NCBI GenBank assembly: GCA_945903445.1
Contig: CAMDNZ010000086.1
Location: 1 to 6,224 of the forward strand
Length of the DNA stretch: 6,224 bases
Origin: Bordetella parapertussis
GTDB taxonomy: Bacteria; Pseudomonadota; Gammaproteobacteria; Burkholderiales; Burkholderiaceae_B
Direction: 5' to 3'
Under the pieces are notes generated by a model. That model searched no databases and was not told where the DNA came from. It saw nothing but the letters and a program-made list of their open reading frames with translations. Positions 5,930-6,224 of the stretch are shown in pieces (the first letter of the stretch is position 1; each line of letters opens with the position of its first letter). A program made the translations under genes and the position numbers.

Positions 5930-6224
5930 TTATGTCGTCTCGCGCCGCACGACTTTGAAACCCGTATCGACGACCGTACCGCGCGTGTTCGCGCCATCGC
6001 ATCGAGCGATGACCAGCTCTGCCGCACGCCGGCCGATACCCGCGCCGTCGATCTGCACGGTGGTCAATGCAGGATAGGTATGTGCGGCAAAATCGGCATC
6101 GCCAAAACCGCAAATCGCCAGATCTTCCGGCACGCGCAATCCGCGGGATTGCGCTTCGGTCAAAACGCCATGGGCCCATTGATCCGAGCTGCAATACACC
6201 GCATCGATTCCAGACTGGCGAGCC
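5930..6224 (-). CDS. LacI/GntR-like transcriptional repressor, C-terminal part
   Basis: Only the last 97 codons are in the window; the gene continues past the right edge, where the N-terminal helix-turn-helix must lie. The visible part is the end of the periplasmic-binding-protein-like effector domain. It has DAVYCSSDQWAHGVL (the usual DAVFCxND block), GLRVPEDLAICGFGD (the VPxDxAxxGFxD hallmark), PALTTVQIDGAGIGRRAAEL, and a closing VDTGFKVVRRE. The DAVYC opening and the VDTGF-type end resemble E. coli GntR, the gluconate repressor, more than sugar repressors such as PurR or LacI. The effector is probably a sugar acid, but this is inference from a fragment. It converges on betT with 159 bp between stops, so it is not co-transcribed with it; its targets are likely to the left of its own start, outside the window. 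Confidence 0.85.
   Translation of the reverse strand, partial: ARQSGIDAVYCSSDQWAHGVLTEAQSRGLRVPEDLAICGFGDADFAAHTYPALTTVQIDGAGIGRRAAELVIARCDGANTRGTVVDTGFKVVRRETT

Overview
The window looks like an accessory or island-scarred stretch of a Gram-negative proteobacterium. An outer-membrane TonB-dependent receptor proves a Gram-negative cell. The closest family resemblances I can recall for the BetT and CrcB homologues, together with the moderately GC-rich codon use, suggest a betaproteobacterium (Burkholderiales/Alcaligenaceae-like). That placement is inference; I cannot name the species.

Left part (1-1400). A fluoride channel gene, crcB, lies on the minus strand (153-539). Beyond its 5' end is an eroded zone holding two recognisable gene wrecks. 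One is a plus-strand piece of a tyrosine recombinase/integrase catalytic domain (about 819-1122). The other is the first ~30 codons of a VapB-family antitoxin on the minus strand (1103-1213), with its ribosome binding site and a palindrome-rich promoter still attached. The two remnants meet at about 1120, and the VapB piece is hidden antisense to the end of the integrase reading frame. No VapC toxin is present.

Middle (1354-3784). A complete TonB-dependent outer-membrane receptor on the minus strand (1410-3497) closely resembles E. coli YncD, now known as the pyrroloquinoline quinone receptor PqqU. It ends in a good intrinsic terminator (1354-1392). The 287-bp divergent intergenic region (3498-3784) carries several palindromes and a repeated octamer that could be operators.

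Right part (3785-6224). A BetT-like BCCT transporter (plus strand) with a long cytosolic C-terminal domain should import choline or a related betaine for osmoprotection or catabolism. It is followed by a hairpin, a Rho-independent terminator and a second long hairpin. The C-terminal end of a LacI/GntR-like sugar-acid repressor then enters convergently from the right edge.

How the genes work together: no operon is visible. Each intact gene looks independently transcribed and they share a theme of solute exchange (fluoride export, PQQ-type ligand uptake, osmolyte uptake). The one speculative metabolic link is PQQ receptor plus gluconate-type regulator, since PQQ-dependent glucose dehydrogenase makes gluconate. 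The main novelty candidate is the buried integrase/vapB scar; I found no convincing new multi-gene system.
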